Below, piece after piece: positions 6,801 through 13,654 of a stretch of DNA of 20,196 nucleotides. The notes beneath the pieces were generated by a model that saw only the letters and a list, made by a program, of their open reading frames with translations, was not told where the DNA came from and made no database searches. This DNA is from a virus. The translations under genes and the position numbers were made by a program. Location: IMG/VR virus record IMGVR_UViG_3300006195_000008, positions 1 through 20,196 of that record. One strand, given 5' to 3'. Positions within the stretch are counted from its first letter, which is position 1. Every line of letters begins with the position of its first letter.

Positions 6801-6996
6801 TTTGCTTTTCGATGCGGAAACAGGATTGATCGAGGCTTATGGTCAAGTTTCCTTGCCGATGCTTGTTGAGTTCGACGTTACGGGAAATGTAAGAGTAAGC
6901 GGAATAATTTTGAATGACGCACTAGCTCTTTATTTGGGAATTAAGCCTGTAGAGGCAGTCTATACCGAAGGTATTAAAGTCTGGCCATCCGAATAG
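3811..6996 (+). CDS. Large minor tail protein / fibre with LamG-like domains and tandem repeats
   Basis: A 1061-residue probable tail fibre. Residues about 1-225 form an actinophage-type beta domain (VLDTVGAAIASGN, then TPSGWTQL, ending SSGILIALKKR). Two concanavalin/LamG-like domains follow, about 248-440 (ETLIDEFNTLDTTKWKL; DTSPDGSTWTQR) and 445-632 (METFQDDFASPPAPPKWND; DTSPDGISWTNF). Such domains often bind sugars. From about 637 to 1035 lie roughly 19 repeats of about 20 residues with consensus RKTFGQI.APF.F.KD.QG. A single related unit (TLFGAVSMPITF) also occurs between the first and second domains. The C-terminus (about 1036-1061) is unique. The ATG is joined to the upstream stop (TAATG). 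Its role as an adhesion fibre is inferred; its internal repeats make length variation likely. Confidence 0.8.
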   Translation: MPPVLDTVGAAIASGNNVSTPTTLTPALPAHSVGELLLAATFCRSGTPTVATPSGWTQLVNVAGTNGRIALFGKIAASGSESAPSIVWSGLTTGTSGTPVQAQCAVFSGMLDTITGITDVLGTVENGAASTSAAASGNAITTVDPDDCVIALSCRLDDVGTWTPPAGFTAIGSALTTSGADMSFAWAYQVKATPGSVAPADFGLVGASSFASSGILIALKKRIPVTLFGAVSMPITFEAVTQWRVLPKTETLIDEFNTLDTTKWKLRTNVALSGGQARLVNQTTVEAVLATNSPGILEYDFTKSSVLGMVTPSLLPPTNFSRYTNFAVRTGVEGDYVGWSIIAYSTGQVDIKGGVFKNHAVQAGGYQAAYNATAHKYLRMRENNGTVYLDTSPDGSTWTQRVATACDLPLNKVRISFVSKSPLDGEALDYAYLDNFNYTIPKMETFQDDFASPPAPPKWNDGSDYGWDISQRLLLNCVVAYGYISTWDGGTGGVYDLIGSYIHAKVTPPPVGTGTKETYMEVSRMGTSGATRDGVSLFVAGSNLGAFKKIAGATVASATSRPYDPVNDQWFRIREQAGTIYCDTSPDGISWTNFWSTPANFDVTRCWAAFTSGYYGTETASQASIDSVNVPQVPTGPTTYYGITSTALAFNQVVQGRRRTFSQIAAPFVFAKEVQGRRKVFGQIASPFLFAKEVLAQRKTFGQITAPFVFVKDLQGQRKTFGQITAPFVFVKDLQGQRKTFGQIAAPFVFSKDVQGRLKVFGQIASPFLFFKDVQARRKTFGQILSPYLFSKDIRGQRKTFSSIDSPITIPISIAGSRVGLTLYGVVARPIAFGAAVDGKRKTFGQIVAPFAFVKDLRGQRKTFGQTSLPIIFIKEAVGREWMYGQTSMQTLFGKEVSGRRKTFGQLAFPMNFTRDLRGSRKTFGKIDDLLIFTAFVDGRGFVGSKTYYGKIDSPFTFSKQFSASRKTFGRIIAPHIFGSASQGIRQTFGELDFPMDLLFDAETGLIEAYGQVSLPMLVEFDVTGNVRVSGIILNDALALYLGIKPVEAVYTEGIKVWPSE
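5721..6900 (+). repeat. Tandem ~60-bp coding repeats in the fibre gene
   Basis: About 19 head-to-tail units of roughly 60 bp encode the 20-residue R-K-T-F-G-Q-I repeat. The central block at about 5760-6200 is the most regular, with eight near-contiguous units on an exact 60-bp period. Outer units (6200-6900) are more diverged and vary by a few codons. Spacing is set by the reading frame, with no unique spacers between units, which excludes a CRISPR array. The pattern points to growth by repeated unequal exchange or replication slippage, followed by drift. Confidence 0.9.
5899..6029 (+). repeat. Exact recent 60-bp tandem duplication
   Basis: Bases 5899-5969 are identical to 5959-6029, that is 71 consecutive matching positions at a 60-bp offset. 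The next base differs (t at 5970 against g at 6030), as does the base before. The two copies encode identical repeat units QRKTFGQITAPFVFVKDLQG. All other adjacent units differ at several positions, so this is probably the newest unit in the array. Confidence 0.95.
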
Positions 6997-7007
6997 AGAG
7001 GTGAGAC

Positions 7008-7337
7008 ATGGGAGTAGAAGGATTGGAAAACGCGCATTCTGACGAGTCCTCTGAATCTGAAAAGAAGGAACGCGAGGATCCGGTTGCAAGACAGGAACGT
7101 CAGGTGTCGGAACGAGAAGAGGCAAGACTTGCGCGTTCAGAACGACTAGGACATGAGCTTTTCGATCATTCGAAGGAAAAGCGGACAGTTCAGAATGAAG
7201 GATCGGAGCCCACTTCTGAGTCTGAGCCCGAGCCTGAGCCTGAACCTGCACCCGAGCCTGAACCTGAGCCCGCTCCCACGCCTGCGCCTGCACCCGCGCC
7301 CGCGCGGAGATCGTCTTCACGTAGGAAGTCGGAATAG
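7008..7337 (+). CDS. Charged low-complexity protein with Pro-Glu/Pro-Ala repeat
   Basis: A 109-residue protein without a recognised family. Residues 1-60 are a highly charged, probably helical region (KKEREDPVARQERQVSEREE). Residues about 73-99 are an alternating Glu-Pro then Ala-Pro repeat, and the end (RRSSSRRKSE) is basic. The repeat is also visible as a 6-bp periodicity in the DNA at 7224-7304. Pro-Glu/Pro-Ala stretches form stiff extended rods in other proteins, here possibly a spacer between a helical part and a basic tail that could touch DNA. AGAGGTGAG precedes ATG 7008. Location just before a capsid-associated candidate hints at a virion or scaffold role, but that is not shown. Confidence 0.65.
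   Translation: MGVEGLENAHSDESSESEKKEREDPVARQERQVSEREEARLARSERLGHELFDHSKEKRTVQNEGSEPTSESEPEPEPEPAPEPEPEPAPTPAPAPAPARRSSSRRKSE
7224..7304 (+). repeat. Hexanucleotide-periodic Pro-Glu/Pro-Ala coding repeat
   Basis: Imperfect 6-bp units (gagcct, gagccc, gaacct, then gcgcct, gcaccc and similar) repeat through this stretch and encode alternating Glu-Pro then Ala-Pro. Third positions vary, so the peptide pattern is kept better than the DNA. Copy number may vary between relatives. Confidence 0.85.
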
Positions 7338-7360
7338 GAGGTTTAAAGAGGAAGGCTAAA

Positions 7361-8131
7361 ATGACTAGTGTAAGTGAAATTGGCCAGCAAGCGGTCAACG
7401 AGATTCTTCATATTTCAGAAAGACCATGGAGCGCCTATACAGAAGCTGATTATACGATTGAACAGTGGCATTCTGCATGTTTGATCCATTTGCATAGTGG
7501 CTCTCCTACCTCAAAAAGTGAATGTAAGCTTCCTGTTAAGACACCGAATGGGGCGTTGAATCGAAACGGAGTTCACGCTGCCGCTGCTGCATTGGCTGGA
7601 GCTCGAAGTCCACTTAAGGCATCTTCTGAACAGAAAGCAAAAGCGGCTCGAGCTCTTAGGGGATACTATAGTCAATTGGGAGAAGAGCCTCCGGATTCTT
7701 TGAAGCAGTCCGACAATATGGTCGAAGATATTCTCACCCATCACGGTGTTAAGGGAATGAAGTGGGGTGTCCGTAGAAAGGCTACTGTCGGTCCTCAAGA
7801 GGTTGTTATTAGCGATAGAAGAAAGAGGATCAAGACTTCTGGAGGAGAAGGACATCCTGCACATCCTGAAGCAGTTCGATCCCGACAGATTGGACAAGTC
7901 GGAAGGAAGAGCGGACTCAAGGCACTTTCAAATGCTGAGCTTCAGGCATACAATCAGCGTTTGAACATGGAGCAGCAGACCAAACGTCTTATGTATGAGG
8001 ATTCCTCTCCTCCGAGGAAGTTTATCCTAAGTCTTCTGAGACAAACTGGTAGACAGCAGGCTAACGAAGCAGCAAATCAGGTCGCATCTAAGCAAGTTAA
8101 AAAGCTTCTTGCCAAAGCTGCAATAGCTTAG
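7361..8131 (+). CDS. Capsid-region protein with KGMKWGVRR motif
   Basis: A 256-residue protein. Residues about 24-115 (YTIEQWHSACLI; KLPVKTPNGALNRNGVHAAA; QKAKAARALRGYY; LGEEPPDSL) resemble a conserved block I recall attached to capsid maturation proteases in actinobacterial phages. There it reads roughly 'LPVREPDGTLN.NGVHAAAA.LAGARGG'. Here the protease part is absent. A short linker leads to ILTHHGVKGMKWGVRRK (124-140), a motif recurrent in many Gram-positive phage structural proteins, of unknown role. The rest is basic and helical (NAELQAYNQRLNMEQQTKRL near 190-210). Two GGAGG-like sites lie upstream (7338-7354). The gene sits directly before the large terminase. It is probably an internal head or ejected virion protein; no enzyme motif is visible. 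Confidence 0.65.
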   Translation: MTSVSEIGQQAVNEILHISERPWSAYTEADYTIEQWHSACLIHLHSGSPTSKSECKLPVKTPNGALNRNGVHAAAAALAGARSPLKASSEQKAKAARALRGYYSQLGEEPPDSLKQSDNMVEDILTHHGVKGMKWGVRRKATVGPQEVVISDRRKRIKTSGGEGHPAHPEAVRSRQIGQVGRKSGLKALSNAELQAYNQRLNMEQQTKRLMYEDSSPPRKFILSLLRQTGRQQANEAANQVASKQVKKLLAKAAIA

Positions 8132-8145
8132 GAAAGGAGGTTGGG

Positions 8146-9891
8146 GTGGGCCTGTCTAATACTGCGACACCGATCTATTACGGTCAGTTTCGCGAGGCAG
8201 TTCTCCGTGGCGAGATTCCGGTGAATCGTGAGATCTCTCTGGAAATGAATCGAATTGATTCACTCATCGCTAACCCCAACATCTATTATGATGATCAAGC
8301 GGTTGAGGGATTTATTCGTTATTGCGAAGGAGAATTAACGTTAACTGATGGATCTGATCTTCATCTTCTTGATTCGTTCAAGCTTTGGGCTGAACAAATC
8401 TTTGGTTGGTATTACTTCGTCGAACGTAGTGTCTATGTTCCGACCAAAGAGAATCACGGTGGACATTATGAGAAAAAGCAGATCAAGAAACGTCTAACTC
8501 TTAAACAATACCTAATAGTTGCTCGTGGAGCCGCCAAGTCGATGTATGCGTCGGTCATCCAAAACTACTTCTTGAATGTCGATACGTCGACAACGCATCA
8601 GGTTACCACAGCTCCGACGATGAAGCAAGCAGATGAGGTCATGTCTCCATGTCGCACGGCTATTACTCGAGCTCGAGGACCTCTGTTCAAGTTCTTGACA
8701 GAAGGATCTCTCCAGAACACCACTGGATCTAGAGCCAATCGGGTAAAGCTGGCAGCTACCAAGAAAGGCATCGAGAACTTTCTTACCGGATCACTACTCG
8801 AAGTTCGTCCAATGGCCATTAACAAGCTGCAAGGTCTTCGGCCGAAGATCTCAACAATTGATGAATGGTTATCCGGCGATCTTCGAGAAGACGTAGTGGG
8901 CGCTGTTGAGCAGGGAGCCTCGAAGCTTGAGGATTATCTGATCGTGGCTATCAGCTCAGAAGGAACTGTTCGAGCAGGTTCAGGTGATACCATCAAAATG
9001 GAACTTGCTGACATCCTCAAGGGTGAGTACTACGCGCCTCACGTTTCGATCTGGCATTACAAACTCGATGAGCTCGAAGAAGTCGCTAATCCTGCAATGT
9101 GGATTAAGGCAAATCCGAATCTGGGGTTGACGGTCTCTTATGAAACCTATCAACTTGATGTGGAGCGTGCTGAGAAAGCACCAGCTTCACGAAATGATAT
9201 TCTTGCTAAGCGCTTCGGGATCCCGATGGAGGGATACACGTATTTCTTCACGTACGAAGAAACTTTACCTCATCGGAGAAGAGAATTCTGGCAGCTTCCA
9301 TGTAGTCTCGGCGCCGATCTCTCTCAAGGAGACGACTTTTGTGCATTCACATTCATTTTCCCCTTGGGTCATGAGAAGTACGGTGTAAAGACTCGAAGCT
9401 ACATCACTGAGCTTACGCTGATGAAGCTTCCCGGAGCTATGCGGCAAAAGTATGAAGAATTCATTAATGAAGGAAGCCTTCACGTCATGCCTGGAAACAT
9501 TCTGGACATGATGCAGGTATACGAAGATTTAGATAGATTTATCTTAACGTCTGAGTATGATGTTCGAGCTCTTGGTTATGATCCTTACAATGCAAAAGAA
9601 TTCGTCACTCGTTGGGAAGCAGAGAACGGGCCGTTTGGCATCGAGAAGGTTATCCAAGGAGCGAAAACGGAATCTGTTCCTCTAGGAGAGATCAAGATCA
9701 TGGCATCAGAGCGACTTTTGATCTTCGATCAGTCACTCATGTCTTTTGCCATGGGTAATGCGATCACTCTTGAGGATACCAACGGAAATCGAAAGCTTTT
9801 GAAGAAACGCCAAGATGAGAAAATCGATAATGTTGCTGCTCTCCTAGATGCTTGGATTGCATACAAGCTTAACAAGGAGGCATTCGAGTGA
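8146..9891 (+). CDS. terL: Terminase large subunit
   Basis: DNA-packaging motor ATPase plus nuclease, 581 residues, a normal length for the family. The ATPase has a phosphate loop in family-typical variant form, LIVARGAAKSMYAS (123-136, Lys131), and a Walker B with catalytic acid, STIDEWL (236-242, Asp239-Glu240). The nuclease domain shows the metal-binding acids expected of an RNase H-like fold: GADLSQGDD (389-397, Asp391), LGYDPYNAKEF (476-486, Asp479) and DNVAALLDAW (561-570, Asp568). The start is GTG 8146 with AGGAGG at 8135-8140. It cuts and pumps phage DNA through the portal, encoded next. From memory this subfamily is widespread in siphophages of Firmicutes and actinobacteria. The usual HNH partner is far upstream. 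Confidence 0.97.
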   Translation: MGLSNTATPIYYGQFREAVLRGEIPVNREISLEMNRIDSLIANPNIYYDDQAVEGFIRYCEGELTLTDGSDLHLLDSFKLWAEQIFGWYYFVERSVYVPTKENHGGHYEKKQIKKRLTLKQYLIVARGAAKSMYASVIQNYFLNVDTSTTHQVTTAPTMKQADEVMSPCRTAITRARGPLFKFLTEGSLQNTTGSRANRVKLAATKKGIENFLTGSLLEVRPMAINKLQGLRPKISTIDEWLSGDLREDVVGAVEQGASKLEDYLIVAISSEGTVRAGSGDTIKMELADILKGEYYAPHVSIWHYKLDELEEVANPAMWIKANPNLGLTVSYETYQLDVERAEKAPASRNDILAKRFGIPMEGYTYFFTYEETLPHRRREFWQLPCSLGADLSQGDDFCAFTFIFPLGHEKYGVKTRSYITELTLMKLPGAMRQKYEEFINEGSLHVMPGNILDMMQVYEDLDRFILTSEYDVRALGYDPYNAKEFVTRWEAENGPFGIEKVIQGAKTESVPLGEIKIMASERLLIFDQSLMSFAMGNAITLEDTNGNRKLLKKRQDEKIDNVAALLDAWIAYKLNKEAFE

Positions 9892-9913
9892 GTCTTGGGA
9901 AAGGAGGTGAGAT

Positions 9914-11212
9914 GTGGCGCGATTTGGCGAGACGTTGAGACATGCGTGGAATGTTTTCACTAATCAAGAAGATAGACTTAAAGCTTATCCTAGTGTCGTT
10001 GGTGGTTTTGGATCAAGCAGACCAGATCGTGTAAGGCTCAGAATTCCCAATGAACGCTCACTCATCTCTTCGATTTATACACGTCTTAGTATCGATGTTG
10101 CTTCGATTGATATGCGTCATGTGAGGTTAGACGCACAGCAGCGCTATATCGAAGACATCGATAGCGGTCTAAACAATTGTTTGACGGTTGAAGCCAATAT
10201 TGATCAAGCTGCGCGCGCATTTAGACAAGATATTGCTATGACACTTTTCGATAGAGGCGTTGCAGCGCTTGTTCCTGTTGATACTTCAATCAGTCCAAAA
10301 CAAAGTGGTGGGTTTGACATCTTAACGCTTCGTGTTGGAGAAATTATCGGATGGTATCCGCAACACGTGCGAGTAAATCTGTACAACGAAGCAAGAGGTG
10401 AACGCGAAGAGATTGTTTTACCAAAGGCCTCAATAGCTATTGTTGAGAATCCGTTGTATACGGTGATGAATGAGCCGAATTCAACACTTCAGCGTTTGCT
10501 TCACAAGCTTAATCTTCTAGACGTTATCGATAATCAATCTGCTTCGGGAAAACTTGATCTCATCATTCAGCTTCCATATGTGATCAAGTCCGAAACACGC
10601 AGAGAGCAAGCAGAGCAACGACGTAAGGATATTGAGTTCCAGCTTAAGGGTAGTCAGTATGGCATTGCTTATACCGATGGAACCGAGAAGATTACTCAGC
10701 TGAATCGTCCAGCCGAGAACAATCTAATGAGTCAGATCGAGTATTTGACGACAATGCTATACGGTCAACTTGGCTTGACTGAAGAAGTTATGAATGGTAC
10801 GGCCGATGAAAAGGCCATGTTGAATTACTGGAATCGTACAATCGAGCCTATTCTTACGGCAGTTGTCGAAGCTATGCGACGTTCCTTCTTGACGAAGACT
10901 GCTCGGACACAAAAACAAACGATTCTATTCTTCCGAGATCCGTTTCGCTTGGTTCCGATTGAGAACATTGCTGAAATTGCGGACAAGTTTACTCGTAATG
11001 AGATCATGACCTCGAACGAGATGCGACAGGTAGTTGGCATGTCTCCGCATCCCGATCCAAAGGCCGACAAGCTGGTCAACAGCAATATGCCAGCGGCTAA
11101 TCCAGATAGAACCGCAGCTAATGGACATAGCTCAGAAACTGATCCGTCTAAGCTTGACCTGGCACCTATTCTAGTCACAAAATCTAGAAAGGACGTTCAA
11201 AATGGAAGTTGA
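9914..11212 (+). CDS. Portal protein
   Basis: A 432-residue phage portal, which forms a twelve-subunit ring at one capsid vertex through which DNA is packaged and ejected. Family-like features include NERSLISSIYTRLSIDVASI (47-66), SGLNNCLTVEANIDQ (near 84-98), the RVGEIIGWYPQHVRVNLYNE stem region, VENPLYTVMNEPNSTLQRLL, the crown/wing helices and YLTTMLYGQLGLTEEVMNGT. The late segment FFRDPFRLVPIENIAEIADKF is also typical. The start is GTG 9914 behind a perfect AAGGAGGTGA. The C-terminus overlaps the protease/capsid gene by 11 bp. Its position between terminase and protease is the canonical one. The N-terminal 45 residues, with a Trp-rich amphipathic helix (LRHAWNVFTN), are short, as expected. 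Confidence 0.96.
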   Translation: MARFGETLRHAWNVFTNQEDRLKAYPSVVGGFGSSRPDRVRLRIPNERSLISSIYTRLSIDVASIDMRHVRLDAQQRYIEDIDSGLNNCLTVEANIDQAARAFRQDIAMTLFDRGVAALVPVDTSISPKQSGGFDILTLRVGEIIGWYPQHVRVNLYNEARGEREEIVLPKASIAIVENPLYTVMNEPNSTLQRLLHKLNLLDVIDNQSASGKLDLIIQLPYVIKSETRREQAEQRRKDIEFQLKGSQYGIAYTDGTEKITQLNRPAENNLMSQIEYLTTMLYGQLGLTEEVMNGTADEKAMLNYWNRTIEPILTAVVEAMRRSFLTKTARTQKQTILFFRDPFRLVPIENIAEIADKFTRNEIMTSNEMRQVVGMSPHPDPKADKLVNSNMPAANPDRTAANGHSSETDPSKLDLAPILVTKSRKDVQNGS

Positions 11213-13019
11213 GGCAAAGCCTGATTTTAGCGGCTATGCCACGAAAGCTGGTCTCAAGTGTTCAGACGGTCGGATTATCATGCCCGATGCCTTCAAGCAT
11301 CAGGATAAGCAGACGGTTCCGTTGGTCTGGCAGCACAATCATAACGAACCCAGCAATATTCTTGGTTATGCCGTTCTCGAGCATCGAGGCGATGGCGTTT
11401 ATGCGTACGGTTTCTTCAACGATACCGATGCAGCGAACAACGCTCGAACCCTAGTACAGCATGGTGATATCAAGTCGCTGTCTATCTATGCGAATCAGCT
11501 TACCGAAAAGTCCAAGCAGGTTATTCACGGATTTATTCGTGAGCTGAGCCTTGTCTTGTCGGGAGCTAATCCTGGCGCACTTATCGACAATATCACATTG
11601 GCTCACGCTAATGGCGATATGGTTACGTTGGAAGATGAAGCTGTCATCTATACCGGTCTTGAGTTGAGTCATGCTGATGAGGAATCGTCGGATGAAAAGA
11701 AGGACGAAGATACGGAGCCGACGGTTCAGGAAATTTACGATTCGATGACCGACGAACAGAAGAATGTTGTTCACTTTATGATCGGCGCCGCTCTTGAGAG
11801 CTCTACTCAGACTCTTAAAGAAGCAGCTCATTCCGACGAAGAGTCCGACGAAGAGTCCGACGAAGAGTCTACCGAGGAATCGGAAGAAGAGTCGGATAAG
11901 GAACCCGTCGCTGAACTCGTCCACCATGATGAAAGTAATGACAAGGAAGGACGGCGCATGACTCGTAATGTCTTCGAGGAGCAGAGCGGAGGCAAGAAGG
12001 AACAAGAGAAGCCCACTCTCTCACATGATGCAATGCGAGAGATCGTTGCTGACGCTCAGAAGTCGGGTTCACTGAAAGACGCTGTTGAGGCGTATGCACT
12101 TAGGCACGGTATCGAGGATATCGAGCTGCTTTTCCCGGACGCTCGCTCAGTTACGAACACGCCTGAGTTCGATCAGCGTCGTATCGAGTGGGTCTCCGGT
12201 GTCATCAATGGCACGAGGCACTCCCCGTTCTCTCGTATCAAGTCTCTCGTTGCCGATATCACGGTTGAGGAAGCACGTGCGCTGGGTTATGTGAAGGGGA
12301 ACTTGAAGAAGGAGGAGTTCTTCGGGCTCACCAAGCGTGTCACGACTCCGAGCACTGTTTACAAGAAGCAGCAGCTGGATCGCGATGACATCATCGACAT
12401 CACCGATTTTGATGTCGTGGCCTGGCTCAAGGCTGAGATGCGTCTTATGCTCGACGAGGAGCTTGCACGCGCGGTTCTGATTGGCGATGGTCGCGATGTT
12501 GCCAGCCCTGACAAGATCAAGGATCCTGCGGGTTCGGCGGAGGGTGCTGGTATTCGCTCGATTCTTAATGATCATGATCTTTATGCTGTAAAGGTCGAGG
12601 TTGACTCTGATGCCAGCCCGAATGATGTTGTCGATGCCTTTGTCACGAACATGGGCGTCTACAAGGGTTCTGGAGCACCGTCGCTTTACACGACTCGTCC
12701 GTTCCTGACGCAGATGCTGCTCGCTCGGGATGGTATGGAGCGGCGCATGTATCGTGGTGTGAGCGAGCTTGCTGCTGAGCTGGGTGTTTCGGAGATCGTC
12801 ATCGTTGAAGTGATGGAGAATGAGGACGATCTACTCGGTATCGTCGTGAATCTGAAGGACTACACGATTGGTGCCGACAAGGGTGGAGAGATCAACTTCT
12901 TCGACGATTTCGACATCGACTACAACCAGTACAAGTACCTGTACGAGACTCGTGTTTCGGGTGCACTGACGAAGATTCGCTCGGCGGTTGTCTTCACTAA
13001 GGCGCCCGCAGGTCCGTAA
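11202..13019 (+). CDS. Fused prohead protease and major capsid protein
   Basis: A 605-residue fusion. Residues 1-150 are an HK97-type (S78) prohead protease: VPLVWQHNH (39-47, His45/47), GDIKSLSIYAN (88-98, catalytic Ser candidate 92 or 94) and IRELSLVLSGANPGALID (112-129). Residues 155-250 are an acidic linker with helical DSMTDEQKNVVHFMIGAALE and a DEES repeat. Residues about 253-605 are an HK97-fold major capsid protein: a delta-type N-terminal helix, LLFPDARSVTNTPEF, PFSRIKSLVADIT, DRDDIIDITDFDVVAWLKAEM and LIGDGRD. As I recall, such fusions are known in relatives. Mature capsomers need free capsid protein, so self-cleavage or the in-frame internal start at 11958 must supply it. Lys codons in the capsid part are almost all AAG, consistent with high expression. 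Confidence 0.95.
   Translation: MEVEAKPDFSGYATKAGLKCSDGRIIMPDAFKHQDKQTVPLVWQHNHNEPSNILGYAVLEHRGDGVYAYGFFNDTDAANNARTLVQHGDIKSLSIYANQLTEKSKQVIHGFIRELSLVLSGANPGALIDNITLAHANGDMVTLEDEAVIYTGLELSHADEESSDEKKDEDTEPTVQEIYDSMTDEQKNVVHFMIGAALESSTQTLKEAAHSDEESDEESDEESTEESEEESDKEPVAELVHHDESNDKEGRRMTRNVFEEQSGGKKEQEKPTLSHDAMREIVADAQKSGSLKDAVEAYALRHGIEDIELLFPDARSVTNTPEFDQRRIEWVSGVINGTRHSPFSRIKSLVADITVEEARALGYVKGNLKKEEFFGLTKRVTTPSTVYKKQQLDRDDIIDITDFDVVAWLKAEMRLMLDEELARAVLIGDGRDVASPDKIKDPAGSAEGAGIRSILNDHDLYAVKVEVDSDASPNDVVDAFVTNMGVYKGSGAPSLYTTRPFLTQMLLARDGMERRMYRGVSELAAELGVSEIVIVEVMENEDDLLGIVVNLKDYTIGADKGGEINFFDDFDIDYNQYKYLYETRVSGALTKIRSAVVFTKAPAGP
11832..11867 (+). repeat. Three perfect 12-bp repeats in the acidic linker
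   Basis: The 12-mer tccgacgaagag occurs three times in direct succession at 11832-11843, 11844-11855 and 11856-11867. It encodes Ser-Asp-Glu-Glu three times and is followed by degenerate copies up to about 11900 (STEESEEES). The perfect identity at synonymous sites suggests recent expansion of the linker between protease and capsid domains. Confidence 0.9.
11943..11960 (+). promoter_or_regulatory. Internal ribosome binding site and in-frame ATG for separate capsid protein
   Basis: Inside the fusion gene, AAGGAAGGA (11943-11951) lies six bases before ATG 11958, a good Shine-Dalgarno spacing. The ATG is in frame (codon 253) and begins MTRNVFEEQSGG, exactly where major capsid proteins of this family begin as I recall them. 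Use of this start would give a 353-residue capsid protein (11958-13019) alongside the full fusion. No transcript or protein data support it here. Confidence 0.55.
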
Positions 13020-13032
13020 AGGTAGGTTCGCC

Positions 13033-13374
13033 ATGGCAAGGTTCTTTGGACGTGTTGGTTATGGTCAAGCGGTAGAAACTGCGCCTGGCGTGTGGGTAGA
13101 TTCGATTGTTGAGCGCTCCTATTATGGAGATATTATCCGCAATGCGAGAGTTCTTCGTGAAGGAGAGAACCTCAATAAGGATCTCAGTGTTCAAAATTCA
13201 ATTAGCATTTTGGCTGACGCATATGCAAACGATCATTTCTTCGCTATTCGTTACGTGGAGTGGGCGGGGGCTTTGTGGACAGTCTCAACGGTTGAAGTAC
13301 AGAGTCCTCGCCTTATTTTAAGACTGGGGGAGGTGTACAATGGCCCCACGTCTGCAATTGCAGGAACTCCTTGA
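13033..13374 (+). CDS. Head-tail connector (head closure-type) protein
   Basis: A 113-residue beta-rich protein immediately after the capsid gene. It reads FFGRVGYGQAVETAPGVWVD (4-23), then ERSYYGDIIRNARVL (27-41), then AYANDHFFAIRYVEWAGALW, and ends with VEVQSPRLILRLGEVYN. This matches a small conserved protein I recall directly downstream of protease/capsid fusions, thought to be a head-tail connector or stopper that retains packaged DNA and receives the tail. An in-frame ATG at 12988 would add 15 residues, but those overlap the capsid 3' end and look like read-through. ATG 13033 is preceded by an AAAGGTAGG site and gives the family-typical start. The 3' end overlaps the terminator gene by 35 bp. 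Confidence 0.85.
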   Translation: MARFFGRVGYGQAVETAPGVWVDSIVERSYYGDIIRNARVLREGENLNKDLSVQNSISILADAYANDHFFAIRYVEWAGALWTVSTVEVQSPRLILRLGEVYNGPTSAIAGTP

Positions 13375-13639
13375 GACATTTACGCCAAACGTTTATTTTC
13401 AACCGCCTACCAATATTCAATTGCAATATCCTTGTATTATTTACAGGCGTGATTTCGCCCAGACAAAATTTGCGGATGATCTTGCTTACGATTACTACAT
13501 CAGATATCAAATTACGGTCATCGATCGGGATCCGGATAGCGAAATTCCGGAAAAAGTGGCCTTAATGCCAATGAGTTTGTTCAATCGATTCTATACGGTC
13601 GATAATTTAAATCATGATGTTTTTAACGTGTACTTCTAA
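13340..13639 (+). CDS. Tail terminator / tail completion protein
   Basis: A 99-residue protein starting at ATG 13340, behind GGGGGAGGTG and inside the end of the connector gene. Conserved-looking pieces are LQELLETF (7-14), NVYFQPPTNIQLQYPCIIY (17-35), FADDLAYDYYIRYQITVIDRDPDSEIPEKV and the terminal VDNLNHDVFNVYF. I recall this pattern for small tail terminator proteins of Gram-positive siphophages, which cap the growing tail tube at final length and join it to the head. Position between the connector and the first tail tube gene fits. The short overlap suggests coupled translation with the connector, in similar amounts. Confidence 0.85.
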   Translation: MAPRLQLQELLETFTPNVYFQPPTNIQLQYPCIIYRRDFAQTKFADDLAYDYYIRYQITVIDRDPDSEIPEKVALMPMSLFNRFYTVDNLNHDVFNVYF

Positions 13640-13654
13640 GGGGAAAGGACAAAA

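Noticed and set aside
8521-8560. Terminase phosphate loop lacking the canonical Gly-Lys (ARGAAKS) as a sign of inactivity
   Set aside because: I recall the same variant in many members of this terminase subfamily, and Walker B and the nuclease acids are all present.
12988-13032. Upstream ATG (12988) for the connector gene
   Set aside because: It adds 15 residues inside the capsid coding sequence, while ATG 13033 has its own ribosome site and gives the expected start MARFFGRVGY.
13371-13565. Alternative 64-codon frame across the tail terminator gene
   Set aside because: The 13340 frame has a strong ribosome site and a recognisable family pattern; this one has neither.
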